Positions 37,692-47,366 of a DNA stretch of 62,728 bases are shown piece by piece. Below the pieces are notes generated by a model. That model was given only the letters and a program-made list of their open reading frames with translations. It was not told the origin of the DNA and did no database searches. The stretch is from Candidatus Jacksonbacteria bacterium RIFCSPLOWO2_02_FULL_44_20 (lineage in GTDB: Bacteria; Patescibacteriota; Patescibacteriia; UBA9629): positions 1 through 62,728 of the forward strand of contig MHJU01000012.1 in the NCBI GenBank assembly GCA_001818155.1. The letters run 5' to 3'. Numbering within the stretch: the first letter of the stretch is position 1; every line of letters starts with the position of its first letter. A program made the translations under genes and the position numbers.

Positions 37692-40600
37692 CCAAACACA
37701 TCCCCAAAAAATGGAACATCCTCGTTTTAGGCGCGGCAACGATTGCAACGGCCGTCTATTTCATTTATTCAAACAGAGTTCGTTTAATAGACGAGACTGT
37801 GTTCTGGAATTTTAATTCCTGCTCGACAGGCGCAAAAGAATTATTGGCTGATATAAAAAGCGCAAACTATTGTGAAACCCATGGCGAATGCGTTACGCTT
37901 GACGAGTCGGCAGTCCATTGCATAAATTTTGTGAACACAAACGAACGCGCAGTGCTTGAAAATAAAATAGCTTCTCTTGTCGGCAGATGTCCGGGGATGG
38001 ACAAAGCATGCCCGGATTTTGGAGGCGAGCCATATCTTGCCTGCCGTTCCAACAAATGCGAACAAGCAGAAAGAGGCGAGGAGCGAGTTATTGCGCAAAC
38101 AGATGAAAATGAATACCACCTATTGGAGAAAATTTTTATAACAATAACTAATGATTTACTGGTGCCTATTCAAATCGTAGACGATGCAACCGCAGATCCT
38201 GCATTTGTTAGGTTGGAGCAAAAAACAGACGCGTGGCGCGATGTCTATGAAGATATCAAAACACCGCCTTCTTCTCTTTTACTATACAAAGAACTTAAAC
38301 CAAGGGAAAGCTATGCCTATGTGTGGAGTCCATATTTTGCATACGGTCAAAGCCCAATCCTCAAACTTGTTCCGGGGATATATCGTTTCACGTTCTTTTT
38401 AGATGGGGAAAAAAATTTGCGCCTCCAAACAAATGAATTTACGATTACAGACAAAAGAGGCGGATTTCAAATGGAAAATCTTTGTGACAAAGATGCCGAC
38501 TGCGTTTTAAGTTCTACCGATTGTTGCCCCACGTGCAATGCTGACGCAGTTACTATTTGGGAAGCGGAAAGAAGAAAGAATGATCAGTTTTGTGATACAA
38601 AAGATTATAAATGTATTCAACTTCAATGCCCTTACGAACGGACAATAGCGCGATGCCTCACTAATCAATGCGTCAAAACCTATGAGATTACCGGGCAGGT
38701 GATAGAAACCGAAGCCGTTCTTCCTTCAAAAATTAGACTAAAATATGAAGATGGAGATGCAGGCACGCAGAGGACATGCAATGAACTCAATCGCGTTAAA
38801 ATCAAAGAAGCGGTTTTTGGCGGTCCAGAACGAGAATTTGTTTTCAAAAAAGATAATCGCTTTTTTATCAAGGAAGGGAGTTGCTATTCGCTTGAATATC
38901 AAAAAACAGAAGACATATGCGAAGGCGATGTGATTATCGGCTTGCAAGAAAAGCCGTGTGTGGAAGTTTCTCTAGACAAAAGTGAATATCAATGGAATGA
39001 CGAGATTGAAATAAAAGTTGCCAATAATAGCGGCACAACATATTGGTATGATAATTCAGATGGATTGGGGCATAAACTCATATTGCTTACGCTTTATGTA
39101 GATAAATTGCCAATATCGCTTGCATCAGAAGGCAATATCGCGATACCCAAGGAGTTGTTTCCCGGAAGCGCGATACGATTGCCTGTGTTGCAAATTAAGA
39201 AAATTTTACCATCTTTATTATCGGACAAAGAAAGAAACACATTTTTCCTTAAATTTATCTATGCGTTAGATACATGGGATACGCCCGAAATTCCAAGCGC
39301 AATTAACCAATACGCGCGTACAAATGAGTTTACCATTAACCTTGAAGACGCGCCGCGATACTATTCTGACAATGCCTATTGCAAATCAAACAGCGATTGT
39401 CAGCCTGTGCTGTGCAACAAGGGCGGTTTTGGCGTTGAACATAGTTGTTTAAATCAGAATGCCCCACCGTGCTATGACTCGCGCATCATGGAGCCAGTGC
39501 TTGGAGAACCTCGTCCGCCGATTGAGTGCGTGTGCGTCCAAAACAAGTGCGAGGAAAAACAAGTCGTGCCAATTTCAGTTTCAACTGACAAAGATGAATA
39601 TATCAAAGGAGAAAAAGTTACTATATCAATCGCTAATCTCACGAACAAATCCCAACCGATCCATTATCCCTATTACAGCATTACTTTTAATGACCCAGAA
39701 GACGGAAAAACAAGATTGCTTGATCTCGGGGACTGCGAATCCTGTAGCACTCCCTGTTCGCCCTTGCCATCGCTTACGTTGCAGCCAAGGGAGATAAAAA
39801 AATTTACATGGGATCAAAAGTCCTCTTATTGCGATAATGGCGCGCGAAAAACAAAACAAGCGCCAGGTAATTTTTACCACGCCGCCTCATATACTGATTT
39901 TCCCAAAGGAACAGTATATACCGTTGCATCAGACCAATTTTCTGTTGTTTCTAACGTTGTTATTACTCCATCTCGCAATGAATATACACGGGGCGAGGAG
40001 CTGACGTTCACTGTTTCTAATAATTCCGACGAGAATGTGTGGCTTCGTTTTTCTGGCAATCCTTCGTATTTAGATCCAAACGCGGGGTTTCTTGAAATGT
40101 GGGACGCGGAAAGAGAATCTTGGGATATTGCATGGGAGGCGCACATTTTTTCAACCGCAAGCTATGAAGATCAGAAAGTCGCGCCACAGAGAGCGCGGCA
40201 GTATTATCTTCCTCTTTTTACTTTTGATCCGGGCACATACCGGATTGGCATGTATGTCAATTTTACAATTATTCCGGAAACAGTAGCATCAGGAACCGGG
40301 CAATCGCCGCATTCTAAACCTTTTACGATAAAGGAGAAGAAAAGCATCGTGACAGATCATTTCATTATTTTTCATCACGCCGATGATCTGCAAAAAGCGG
40401 CATCCATAGGACAAGAAGCAGAAAATGCGTTTTCTTCAATTATCCAAGATATTCCCGTAGACAAAGAGCGGTACCAAGAAGATTGGAAAGTGAAGCTCTA
40501 CGTGTACCCTGATAAAAGTCTCTATAGCCGGGTAACCATGCGTCCTTCATGGTCAAATGGGTCCGTGAGCTATCGCAAACGAATGCTCCACTTGCCGCAA

Positions 40601-41086
40601 GCGGTGGCAGAGGACTATGCTATCGGGCATGAACTCACGCATCTCATGCATTCGGATTTGTACGGCGGATATTCTTTTTGGAAAAATGTGCCTGAATGGG
40701 TAACCGAGGGGCTTGCGATGTATGAAGAAGAAAAGATTGACGACGTGTATGTGCGAAGCGCATTAGCGCCGTATCTCGCTGTATTTAAAAACGGCGACTA
40801 TTATTCCCTTGAGGAACTAACTGACAAAAGCAGTGTTGAAGGAATTTCAGAAAATGTGCGTTTTTGGTATGCGGAGGGGTGGAGCATTGCCAAATTTTTA
40901 ATCCAGACGCACGGCATGGAAAAATTTTTGGCGTTTGGAAAATATTTAGGCGAGAATATGAATCTTGAAAAAAGCGTGCCCGCGTATCCGCTTAATGAAG
41001 CCTTGCAAGAAGTTTATAATGGCAGTTTTGCGTCCACAGGCGATCTTCTTGAGCAATGGCTAAAACAATTGCCGCTCAAAACATAG
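37688..41086 (+). CDS. Large membrane-anchored extracellular gluzincin metallopeptidase (peptidase MA-like)
   Basis: N-terminal TM, Ig-like repeats, Cys-rich modules, C-terminal AIGHELTHLMH...NVPEWVTEGLAMYEE. Confidence 0.8.
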   Translation: MTKHIPKKWNILVLGAATIATAVYFIYSNRVRLIDETVFWNFNSCSTGAKELLADIKSANYCETHGECVTLDESAVHCINFVNTNERAVLENKIASLVGRCPGMDKACPDFGGEPYLACRSNKCEQAERGEERVIAQTDENEYHLLEKIFITITNDLLVPIQIVDDATADPAFVRLEQKTDAWRDVYEDIKTPPSSLLLYKELKPRESYAYVWSPYFAYGQSPILKLVPGIYRFTFFLDGEKNLRLQTNEFTITDKRGGFQMENLCDKDADCVLSSTDCCPTCNADAVTIWEAERRKNDQFCDTKDYKCIQLQCPYERTIARCLTNQCVKTYEITGQVIETEAVLPSKIRLKYEDGDAGTQRTCNELNRVKIKEAVFGGPEREFVFKKDNRFFIKEGSCYSLEYQKTEDICEGDVIIGLQEKPCVEVSLDKSEYQWNDEIEIKVANNSGTTYWYDNSDGLGHKLILLTLYVDKLPISLASEGNIAIPKELFPGSAIRLPVLQIKKILPSLLSDKERNTFFLKFIYALDTWDTPEIPSAINQYARTNEFTINLEDAPRYYSDNAYCKSNSDCQPVLCNKGGFGVEHSCLNQNAPPCYDSRIMEPVLGEPRPPIECVCVQNKCEEKQVVPISVSTDKDEYIKGEKVTISIANLTNKSQPIHYPYYSITFNDPEDGKTRLLDLGDCESCSTPCSPLPSLTLQPREIKKFTWDQKSSYCDNGARKTKQAPGNFYHAASYTDFPKGTVYTVASDQFSVVSNVVITPSRNEYTRGEELTFTVSNNSDENVWLRFSGNPSYLDPNAGFLEMWDAERESWDIAWEAHIFSTASYEDQKVAPQRARQYYLPLFTFDPGTYRIGMYVNFTIIPETVASGTGQSPHSKPFTIKEKKSIVTDHFIIFHHADDLQKAASIGQEAENAFSSIIQDIPVDKERYQEDWKVKLYVYPDKSLYSRVTMRPSWSNGSVSYRKRMLHLPQAVAEDYAIGHELTHLMHSDLYGGYSFWKNVPEWVTEGLAMYEEEKIDDVYVRSALAPYLAVFKNGDYYSLEELTDKSSVEGISENVRFWYAEGWSIAKFLIQTHGMEKFLAFGKYLGENMNLEKSVPAYPLNEALQEVYNGSFASTGDLLEQWLKQLPLKT

Positions 41087-41142
41087 ACGTGAGTGAGTTA
41101 AAATATCTCGCGCAGAATAGGTGTATGATATAATAACGCCGT

Positions 41143-41247
41143 ATGAATTTTGTTCCACCAAAGCTTAATCGTTACTTTTGGGACGCCAACCCTAAAAATT
41201 TCACTCACAAGCACGCGCGGTTGCGGCGTTTAATTGAAGCGTGGTAG
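41143..41247 (+). pseudogene. Short remnant ORF of unknown gene
   Basis: MNFVPPKLNRYFWDANPKNFTHKHARLRRLIEAW*. Confidence 0.35.
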
Positions 41248-41256
41248 AATCATGGT

Positions 41257-41400
41257 ATGGGGGGAAAGAATTTTGCCGGAAAAAAATGTTTACCGTGCGA
41301 AGGGGGAGTGAAGCCGCTTGAAGGCGCGGAAGATAAAGAGCAACTCACTGCCGATTATGGGTTTACCGAGGCAAACGGCCCGCCTGCGTCCAAACCATGA
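41257..41400 (+). pseudogene. Pterin-4a-carbinolamine dehydratase N-terminal fragment
   Basis: KKCLPCEGGVKPLEG resembles the PCD N-terminus; rest of enzyme missing. Confidence 0.55.
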
Positions 41401-41438
41401 GCACAAGATTACTTAGTTTTATTAAGGTATTAAAAGCT

Positions 41439-41936
41439 ATGAAAAAAACGATATTTCTAATAGGATTTTTGAGTTTACTGTTGGCGCCGTACAAATTTGT
41501 TTTTGCTTGCCGATGCGTTCAGCCGGGTGCGCCAAAAGAAGAACTGCAAACAGCAACGGCGGTGTTTTCGGGCACCGTTGTAGACATAGATAAAAAGAAA
41601 GTATCAGTGGGGCAGGGATTTTTTGAGGATTCTTATACGGCAACTTTTGATGTGGAAATGGCATGGAAAGGAGTGTCCAAAAAGACAATTACCGTCAATG
41701 CCGGCATTCAAGGCGGAATGTGCGGATACCCCTTTGAAGAAAAGGAGAGCTACATAGTTTATGCACATGGCGCGGACGAGAACGGGCTTTTAACAAGCCT
41801 CTGCACAAGGACAAACAAGCTTATATATGCTTATGAGGACTTGAAAGAGTTAGGAGAGGGTCAAGCCGAGCTTGTGCAAAATACTGTACCAGAGCTTCCA
41901 GCCCACATTCAATTTACAAGTGCAACCTGTGGATAA
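41439..41936 (+). CDS. Secreted TIMP/NTR-like protein, 3' end replaced by IS30
   Basis: signal peptide then ACRCVQPGAPKEELQTATAVFSGTVVDI...MCGYPFEEKESYIVYAHG...SLCTRT. Confidence 0.65.
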   Translation: MKKTIFLIGFLSLLLAPYKFVFACRCVQPGAPKEELQTATAVFSGTVVDIDKKKVSVGQGFFEDSYTATFDVEMAWKGVSKKTITVNAGIQGGMCGYPFEEKESYIVYAHGADENGLLTSLCTRTNKLIYAYEDLKELGEGQAELVQNTVPELPAHIQFTSATCG

Positions 41937-42955
41937 AAATTTTTGATGTTTGAACGTAACGACCTTTGATATAGTTTGTTCATTTCCTCTTTGTACGCCT
42001 CGTTTGGTGTTTGGTATCCCAAGCATTTCATCGGACGATTATTGATCAATCTTTCAACTTGCCTAATTCGCGCGTTGGAGACAGTATCGAGATCAACGCC
42101 GCGGGGCAAGTAGAATCTCACGAGTCCGTTTCTGTTTTCATTGGTTCCTCTCTGCCAAGACGCGTATGTCTTGGCAAAGTAGAATTTCATCCCAATGGCG
42201 GCAGTAACGGTCTCGTGAGCGGCGGCTTCCAATCCGTTGTCGTAGGTCATTGTTCGCCGCGCTTCTGAGGGGAACGCGCGGTAACGGCGGATGGTTGAAC
42301 GCGCTTTTGCCTGTGCAGTCAGATCGCGCGGCCTAAATATCATCACCTTGCGTGTTTTGCGTTCAACGGCGGTGGAGAGCGCTCGGCGGTGCCGATTGTA
42401 TACAATGTTATCGCCCTCCCAATGACCGAATTGTCTCCGTTTTTCCACTAGTACAGGGCGTTTTTCAATATCAATCCGATGAGGGATACGATTGTCCTTC
42501 CAATGTCTTCTTCCGTTCTTTTTCCGCCTAATACGATGAGCGCGGCGTAAATACTGGCGCATGTTCTGTTTCCGGCCTTCAAGGCTGTATATGAACTGGT
42601 AGATACTTTCTTGATTCAAGTATGGTTTGCGTTTTCTCTGTAATCGCCCCGCGATGAGGTCCGGAGACCAACCGCGTTTCAGGAGCCGAATGATTTTTTT
42701 CTTGAGTACTGGTTGTTTGACCACATATCGTATCTTCCGTCCCCTTGCTTTCCGCTTGCCCGCCTTTCGCTCCGCGGTGTCCGGAAGATACTGCTTGAGT
42801 TTAAGATGCTGGTTCCTTCGCAGTTCTCTGCCGATGGTTGATTTGTTTCTGCCGAGTCTTTCGGCAATGTCGCTGTTTGTTATTCCTTTCTGCTTCAGCT
42901 GATAGATTTTTTCACGCTCTTTTTGCCCAAGTTGTTTATATGATTTGTTGTGCAT
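41909..42955 (-). CDS. IS30-family transposase
   Basis: IAERLGRNKSTIGRELRRNQ; GRKQNMRQYLRRAHR; FGHWEGDNIVYNRH; DNGLEAAAHE. Confidence 0.95.
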   Translation of the reverse strand: MHNKSYKQLGQKEREKIYQLKQKGITNSDIAERLGRNKSTIGRELRRNQHLKLKQYLPDTAERKAGKRKARGRKIRYVVKQPVLKKKIIRLLKRGWSPDLIAGRLQRKRKPYLNQESIYQFIYSLEGRKQNMRQYLRRAHRIRRKKNGRRHWKDNRIPHRIDIEKRPVLVEKRRQFGHWEGDNIVYNRHRRALSTAVERKTRKVMIFRPRDLTAQAKARSTIRRYRAFPSEARRTMTYDNGLEAAAHETVTAAIGMKFYFAKTYASWQRGTNENRNGLVRFYLPRGVDLDTVSNARIRQVERLINNRPMKCLGYQTPNEAYKEEMNKLYQRSLRSNIKNFYPQVALVN

Positions 42956-42995
42956 ATACTTTGAGTATACTGCTCAAAGTTGCACTTCTAAATTG
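41910..42995 (-). mobile_element. IS30-family insertion sequence
   Basis: terminal IRs CAATTTACAAGTGCAAC / CAATTTAGAAGTGCAAC (16/17) and flanking ATT duplication. Confidence 0.85.
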
Positions 42996-43211
42996 ATTTT
43001 ACCAATTCAATAAATTTTAAAAATTAAAGAATTGTGCCTAATTTTTCTCCGCTATCACTACGAAGAATAAAAAATGTTTTTTTACATCCGATAACAGCGT
43101 GTATCTGGTTCGGTAGATTTGACGCAATTAAATTTCGGGTCTTCTCCCAAACATGTGGGTAAATTAGTGTGGAAATCCCACCTATGACGGCTTATTGCCT
43201 AAACAATTCTT

Positions 43212-43940
43212 ATGCCTAATTCAATATCTCAACCAGTCAATCAAACCAAGCGCACTCATCTAAAGACATGGCAGTGGATAATACCACTCATTCTCCTTGC
43301 CACCTTAGTCGGCGGATATTTTGTGTATCAAAATTATTTTTTGCAAAAAACAACGCGCGAAATACCAGCCTCTGCGCCAGCGGCAAACCAAAGCACAGAA
43401 GCGCCTGAAGCCGTCAAGGAAGACGATTTTTGGAAAGCTATTAGAGACATAGCTTCCATAGTCATCGAATCGCGGGATCAAGCGTGTGAGACATCGGTCG
43501 ATTGCGCTTTTGTCTCTACCTCGTGCGGCGATTGCGGAGGCGATACGGTGAATTTGCTCTACACGGAGAAATATGCGCAACTATTGGATAACGAGTGCCC
43601 CAACCCTCCTGTTTACGCATGCGACTGGGATTATAGGGATAAGTTCAAAATAGATTGCGTGAATTCTCTGTGTGTGTTTGTTCCAAAAAACGGCGATGCG
43701 TCTAAAATCATCACCGCGCAAGGAAACATACAGCCCTTGGAAGGTTCCATTTGGCAGTATGGCACGCATACTTTATTAGATGAAGATGGAGACATTCTCT
43801 ACGCACTATCAAGCGATGCAGTGACTTTAGATGATTACAATAGGAAAAAAGTTGAGGTGCAGGGCTCTCTCAAAGAAGGCTATCCGGTAGACGGCGGCCC
43901 TCCTTATATAGAAGTGGATACGGTAAGAGAAGCGAATTAA
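43212..43940 (+). CDS. Membrane-anchored Cys-rich module protein
   Basis: TM then CETSVDCAFVSTSCGDCGGDT...CPNPPVYACDW...CVNSLCVF, related to modules of 37688-41086. Confidence 0.6.
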   Translation: MPNSISQPVNQTKRTHLKTWQWIIPLILLATLVGGYFVYQNYFLQKTTREIPASAPAANQSTEAPEAVKEDDFWKAIRDIASIVIESRDQACETSVDCAFVSTSCGDCGGDTVNLLYTEKYAQLLDNECPNPPVYACDWDYRDKFKIDCVNSLCVFVPKNGDASKIITAQGNIQPLEGSIWQYGTHTLLDEDGDILYALSSDAVTLDDYNRKKVEVQGSLKEGYPVDGGPPYIEVDTVREAN

Positions 43941-43974
43941 CCGAGCCAATGAATGGACACTTTTTTAAAGAAAA

Positions 43975-44013
43975 GAACAGTACTATACCTATTGTCTTGA
44001 TTTTGCGAGGGGG
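43975..44013 (+). pseudogene. Remnant of the helical paralogue
   Basis: encodes EQYYTYCLDFARG versus EQYYAYCLDFAKA at 37640. Confidence 0.6.
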
Positions 44014-44774
44014 AGCCGCACGTAAAACGTCGTCCCATGCCCGAGTTCGCTTTCAAACCATAGTTCTCCCTTGTGCGCCCGGATAATCGGGCGGGCGACG
44101 TATAGCCCAAGCCCAGAACTTGCCGGTTGCATGTTAATAGCGTTTTTACTGCGATAATATTGCAGATAAATTTTTTCCGCATCTATTTTTTTGATTCCGA
44201 TGCCGGTATCAGAAATTGCAATGAGCGCGGTTTCCCCCTCATCGGTAAGAGTAATTTTTATTGATCCATTTTCTGGTGTATATGCAATCGCATTTGATAT
44301 AATATGCCGTATCGCATCTGCAAGCATTTGTTTATCTCCGACAACTGCTGGAAAGTTATTTGTCCCACTGTATAAAATTTCAAGCCCTTTTTCTTTAATG
44401 CGAATTTTGTAATGCTTGAGAATTCCTTGAATAATATTATGACTTGAGACTTTTCGTTTTTTGAGTTTAAGAGCGCGTGGATTGATTTTTAGAACTCCTA
44501 AGAAGTCATCAATTATCTCAATCATATTTTGCGCGGCTTGATACGCGTCGTTTAGCATCTCTTTCGTCTTTTGAGACTGATTGCAGACGGGATCATTTCG
44601 CAGATCTCCTATGGTCCAGACAATAACAGTGAGCGGCGTGCGGAGTTGATGGCGAACTACAGAAAGAAACTGCGCTTCGCGTTTACTCATTTGGTGAAGT
44701 CGGGCGAGCTCTCGCTCCTTTCGTTTTATATCTTTCGCGAGCGTGATATAGGTTGAAGAAGTTGTAGGCAACAT
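43989..44774 (-). CDS. Sensor histidine kinase (HisKA + HATPase_c)
   Basis: LSVVRHQLRTPLTVI H-box; AIRHIISNAIAYTP N-box; DTGIGI; GLGLYVARPI. Confidence 0.9.
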   Translation of the reverse strand: MLPTTSSTYITLAKDIKRKERELARLHQMSKREAQFLSVVRHQLRTPLTVIVWTIGDLRNDPVCNQSQKTKEMLNDAYQAAQNMIEIIDDFLGVLKINPRALKLKKRKVSSHNIIQGILKHYKIRIKEKGLEILYSGTNNFPAVVGDKQMLADAIRHIISNAIAYTPENGSIKITLTDEGETALIAISDTGIGIKKIDAEKIYLQYYRSKNAINMQPASSGLGLYVARPIIRAHKGELWFESELGHGTTFYVRLPLAKSRQ

Positions 44775-44813
44775 AAACGCAAGTATAATCTATTATTGGC
44801 TTTTATGCAAAAT

Positions 44814-44842
44814 AAATCCCCCGCAAGCGCGCGAGGGATTTT
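44814..44842 (-). terminator. Probable intrinsic terminator
   Basis: AATCCCCCGCAAGCGCGCGAGGGATT inverted repeat with T-rich flank on minus strand. Confidence 0.55.
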
Positions 44843-44872
44843 GTTTGTTAAACGTTTATTTTACTCTACTCT

Positions 44873-45142
44873 CTAAAGTTCTGTTTCAATGTTCAATTCA
44901 TCAGGCAATACGGTATCATCTTCAGCGTTCAGTTCAATATCCAATTCCCGCAACGCAGATTCATCATTGATTGAAGTAGTAGTATCTGGCGTTATTGAAG
45001 GAGGAGGCGTTGTCGGAGCAGTCGTTGCAGGTTGCTCATCTATTGGAGCTATCGCATATTTTTGTTTTCTTACGGCAACAAGAAGAGCGATTATAATGAT
45101 GATAATGACAATACCGATAACAGCATTTTTATTTTTCATTGG
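44873..45142 (-). CDS. Small membrane-anchored protein
   Basis: MKNKNAVIGIVIIIIIIALLVAV followed by Thr/Pro-rich tail. Confidence 0.5.
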   Translation of the reverse strand, partial: PMKNKNAVIGIVIIIIIIALLVAVRKQKYAIAPIDEQPATTAPTTPPPSITPDTTTSINDESALRELDIELNAEDDTVLPDELNIETEL

Positions 45143-45210
45143 TTCTATAAATGTTCTCATATACGAAGTATCTGCGTTTTTTGCAAATACTTCTTTAATG
45201 AGACGCGTAA

Positions 45211-45759
45211 TTAGTTGGTTGTTGTTTTTGCTGATTTAAGTAATTGGATTCCTTCTTTCATGCTTTGTCGCGCATCTACAAGCGTTTTATATACTTCGGT
45301 CATTTTGCTCTTAAAATTTTTGGCAACGGCCAAAGGGTCTTCCGCATTTTCAAGTTGATCAAGCATTGTTTTCGCCTCGCTTACAGAAGCGCGCGCAAGA
45401 GCGATTTTTTCTGTTGCCGCTTGTAGGGAAGCAGTCGCCAGGGTTATATCAATTTCCTTCTCTTGCATTTTTTGCGTGAGGTCAGTTGCCTTTATATTTA
45501 ATTTTTCTAGTTTATCAATGCGAATCGTCGCGCGTTCTATAATATTTTGTCCGCGAAGTTTCGCGCGGGTTATGCGCGTCGCCTTTCGGTCCTCATTTTT
45601 AAGATCTCTTGCTTCTTCACGGCCTTGTTGGATTTCTTTTCTATCTTCAGCATTTGGCGCAGTTTGTTGCGCATTAACTCCTCCGACGAATAACATCGCC
45701 ACCATCGCCGCAACGAATGTAAATGTTGCCGCAACGATAAGAATTTTTGTGTATTTCAT
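45211..45759 (-). CDS. Exported coiled-coil protein
   Basis: MKYTKILIVAATFTFVAAM signal, long charged helices. Confidence 0.5.
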   Translation of the reverse strand: MKYTKILIVAATFTFVAAMVAMLFVGGVNAQQTAPNAEDRKEIQQGREEARDLKNEDRKATRITRAKLRGQNIIERATIRIDKLEKLNIKATDLTQKMQEKEIDITLATASLQAATEKIALARASVSEAKTMLDQLENAEDPLAVAKNFKSKMTEVYKTLVDARQSMKEGIQLLKSAKTTTN

Positions 45760-45900
45760 GATTCTTGAATAATGTCTCAAATATGTAATCAAAGATCCTT
45801 AATTTTTGACCACTATACACAAGACCATTAAATTTTTGCTATTATAAGTTATTGGCATAGAACCGTCAAGTATGATATATTTAGATAGAATGATTTTTTT

Positions 45901-47349
45901 ATGATTGTTACTCGTTTCGCTCCATCTCCAACAGGGGAGCCGCACATCGGCAATATAAGAACCGCGCTTTTTGCATGGATGTTTGCAAAAAAGAACGGCG
46001 GCGAATTTTTTGTTCGTATTGAAGACACTGACAAATCAAGAGAAATTCCCGGAGCGGTTCAGGCGATTGTAGAATCGTTAGAATGGCTTGGATTGAACTA
46101 TGATAAGAATTTAATTTTTCAAAGCGAGCGGTTGAAAATTTATAAAAGCTATGCCGACAAACTTGTGAAAAGCGGGTGGGCTTATACCTGTACATGTTCA
46201 GAAGAAAGATTGGCACAATTACGAGAAGAGCAGATCAAAAGAAAAGAGCCGCCGATGTACGACGGTAATTGCAGAAATAAAAATATATTTAGAAATGCCG
46301 GGACAAAGAATTGCGTGGTTCGCCTCAAGATTCCAAAAGACGGCGCAACAGAATTTACCGATATTGTCCGCGGCGCTGTTCGGTTTGAAAATAAACTTAT
46401 TGATGATCAGGTGATTCTGAAGTCCGACGGCTATCCAACATATCATTTGGCAAATGTTGTTGACGATTATGAGATGGTGGTTACTCACGTTATTCGCGGA
46501 GAAGATTGGCTTTCCTCAACACCGAAACATCTGCTGATTTATAAATATCTCGGACTTCAGCCGCCAGTTTTTGCTCATCTTCCCATGATTTTAGGGAAAG
46601 ATAAAAGCAAACTTTCTAAACGCCACGGCGCAATGCCTGTTTTGGAGTATAAGCGCGCAGGTTTTCTCGCTGACGCTTTTTTAAATTATATTGCGCTTTT
46701 GGGCTGGCATCCGGTTGAAAATCCTGACTGCCGAGAGGCAGGTCGCGAAATGTTAAGCCGGAAGGAAATAATAGAGCAATTCTCTTTAGAACGTGTGCAA
46801 AAATCCGGGGCCGTGTTTGATCCGGAAAAATTAACATGGATGAACGGGATGTACATGAGAAAACTTTCCCGCGCCGAACTTTTTGAAATCCTGCAAAGAT
46901 TCGGAGCGCAATATGACGAATCAGCCAAATTTGTATTAGAGAAGATTCCGGAAAAAAATATGGATCGCGCCATCGGGCTTGTGCAGGAGCGCATGCGCAC
47001 CTTAATGGATTTCGCCCCGCTCGCGCGCTTTATTATTGATCTGCCGGAGTATGATGCGGACATGCTTATATATAAGTCCGCCGATCTCACTCTCGCGCGA
47101 CAGGCTCTCACTGCCCTTAAAAAAATTTTGGAGGTCATTCCGGAACAAAATTTTACCAGTGATCGCATAGAAAACGATGTCTCAAGCCTTATTACAGAGG
47201 AAAAACTCTCAATCGGAGCTGTATTTCATCCTCTGCGCATTGCCTTAACTGGACTTAAGGATTCACCAGGTCCGGTTGAAACTGCTACTGCACTAGGGAA
47301 AGCCGAATCGCTTCGCCGAATCACACATGCATTGCAAAAAATTCGCTGA
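45901..47349 (+). CDS. gltX: Glutamyl-tRNA synthetase
   Basis: RFAPSPTGEPHIGNIRTALFAW; DKSKLSKRHGA (KMSKS-type). Confidence 0.96.
   Translation: MIVTRFAPSPTGEPHIGNIRTALFAWMFAKKNGGEFFVRIEDTDKSREIPGAVQAIVESLEWLGLNYDKNLIFQSERLKIYKSYADKLVKSGWAYTCTCSEERLAQLREEQIKRKEPPMYDGNCRNKNIFRNAGTKNCVVRLKIPKDGATEFTDIVRGAVRFENKLIDDQVILKSDGYPTYHLANVVDDYEMVVTHVIRGEDWLSSTPKHLLIYKYLGLQPPVFAHLPMILGKDKSKLSKRHGAMPVLEYKRAGFLADAFLNYIALLGWHPVENPDCREAGREMLSRKEIIEQFSLERVQKSGAVFDPEKLTWMNGMYMRKLSRAELFEILQRFGAQYDESAKFVLEKIPEKNMDRAIGLVQERMRTLMDFAPLARFIIDLPEYDADMLIYKSADLTLARQALTALKKILEVIPEQNFTSDRIENDVSSLITEEKLSIGAVFHPLRIALTGLKDSPGPVETATALGKAESLRRITHALQKIR
46722..46743 (-). repeat. Hairpin repeat copy in gltX
   Basis: reverse complement ACCTGCCTCTCGGCAGTCAGGA, 19/22 to the copy at 56007. 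Confidence 0.7.
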
Positions 47350-47366
47350 TATTTTATACTTTTTTT

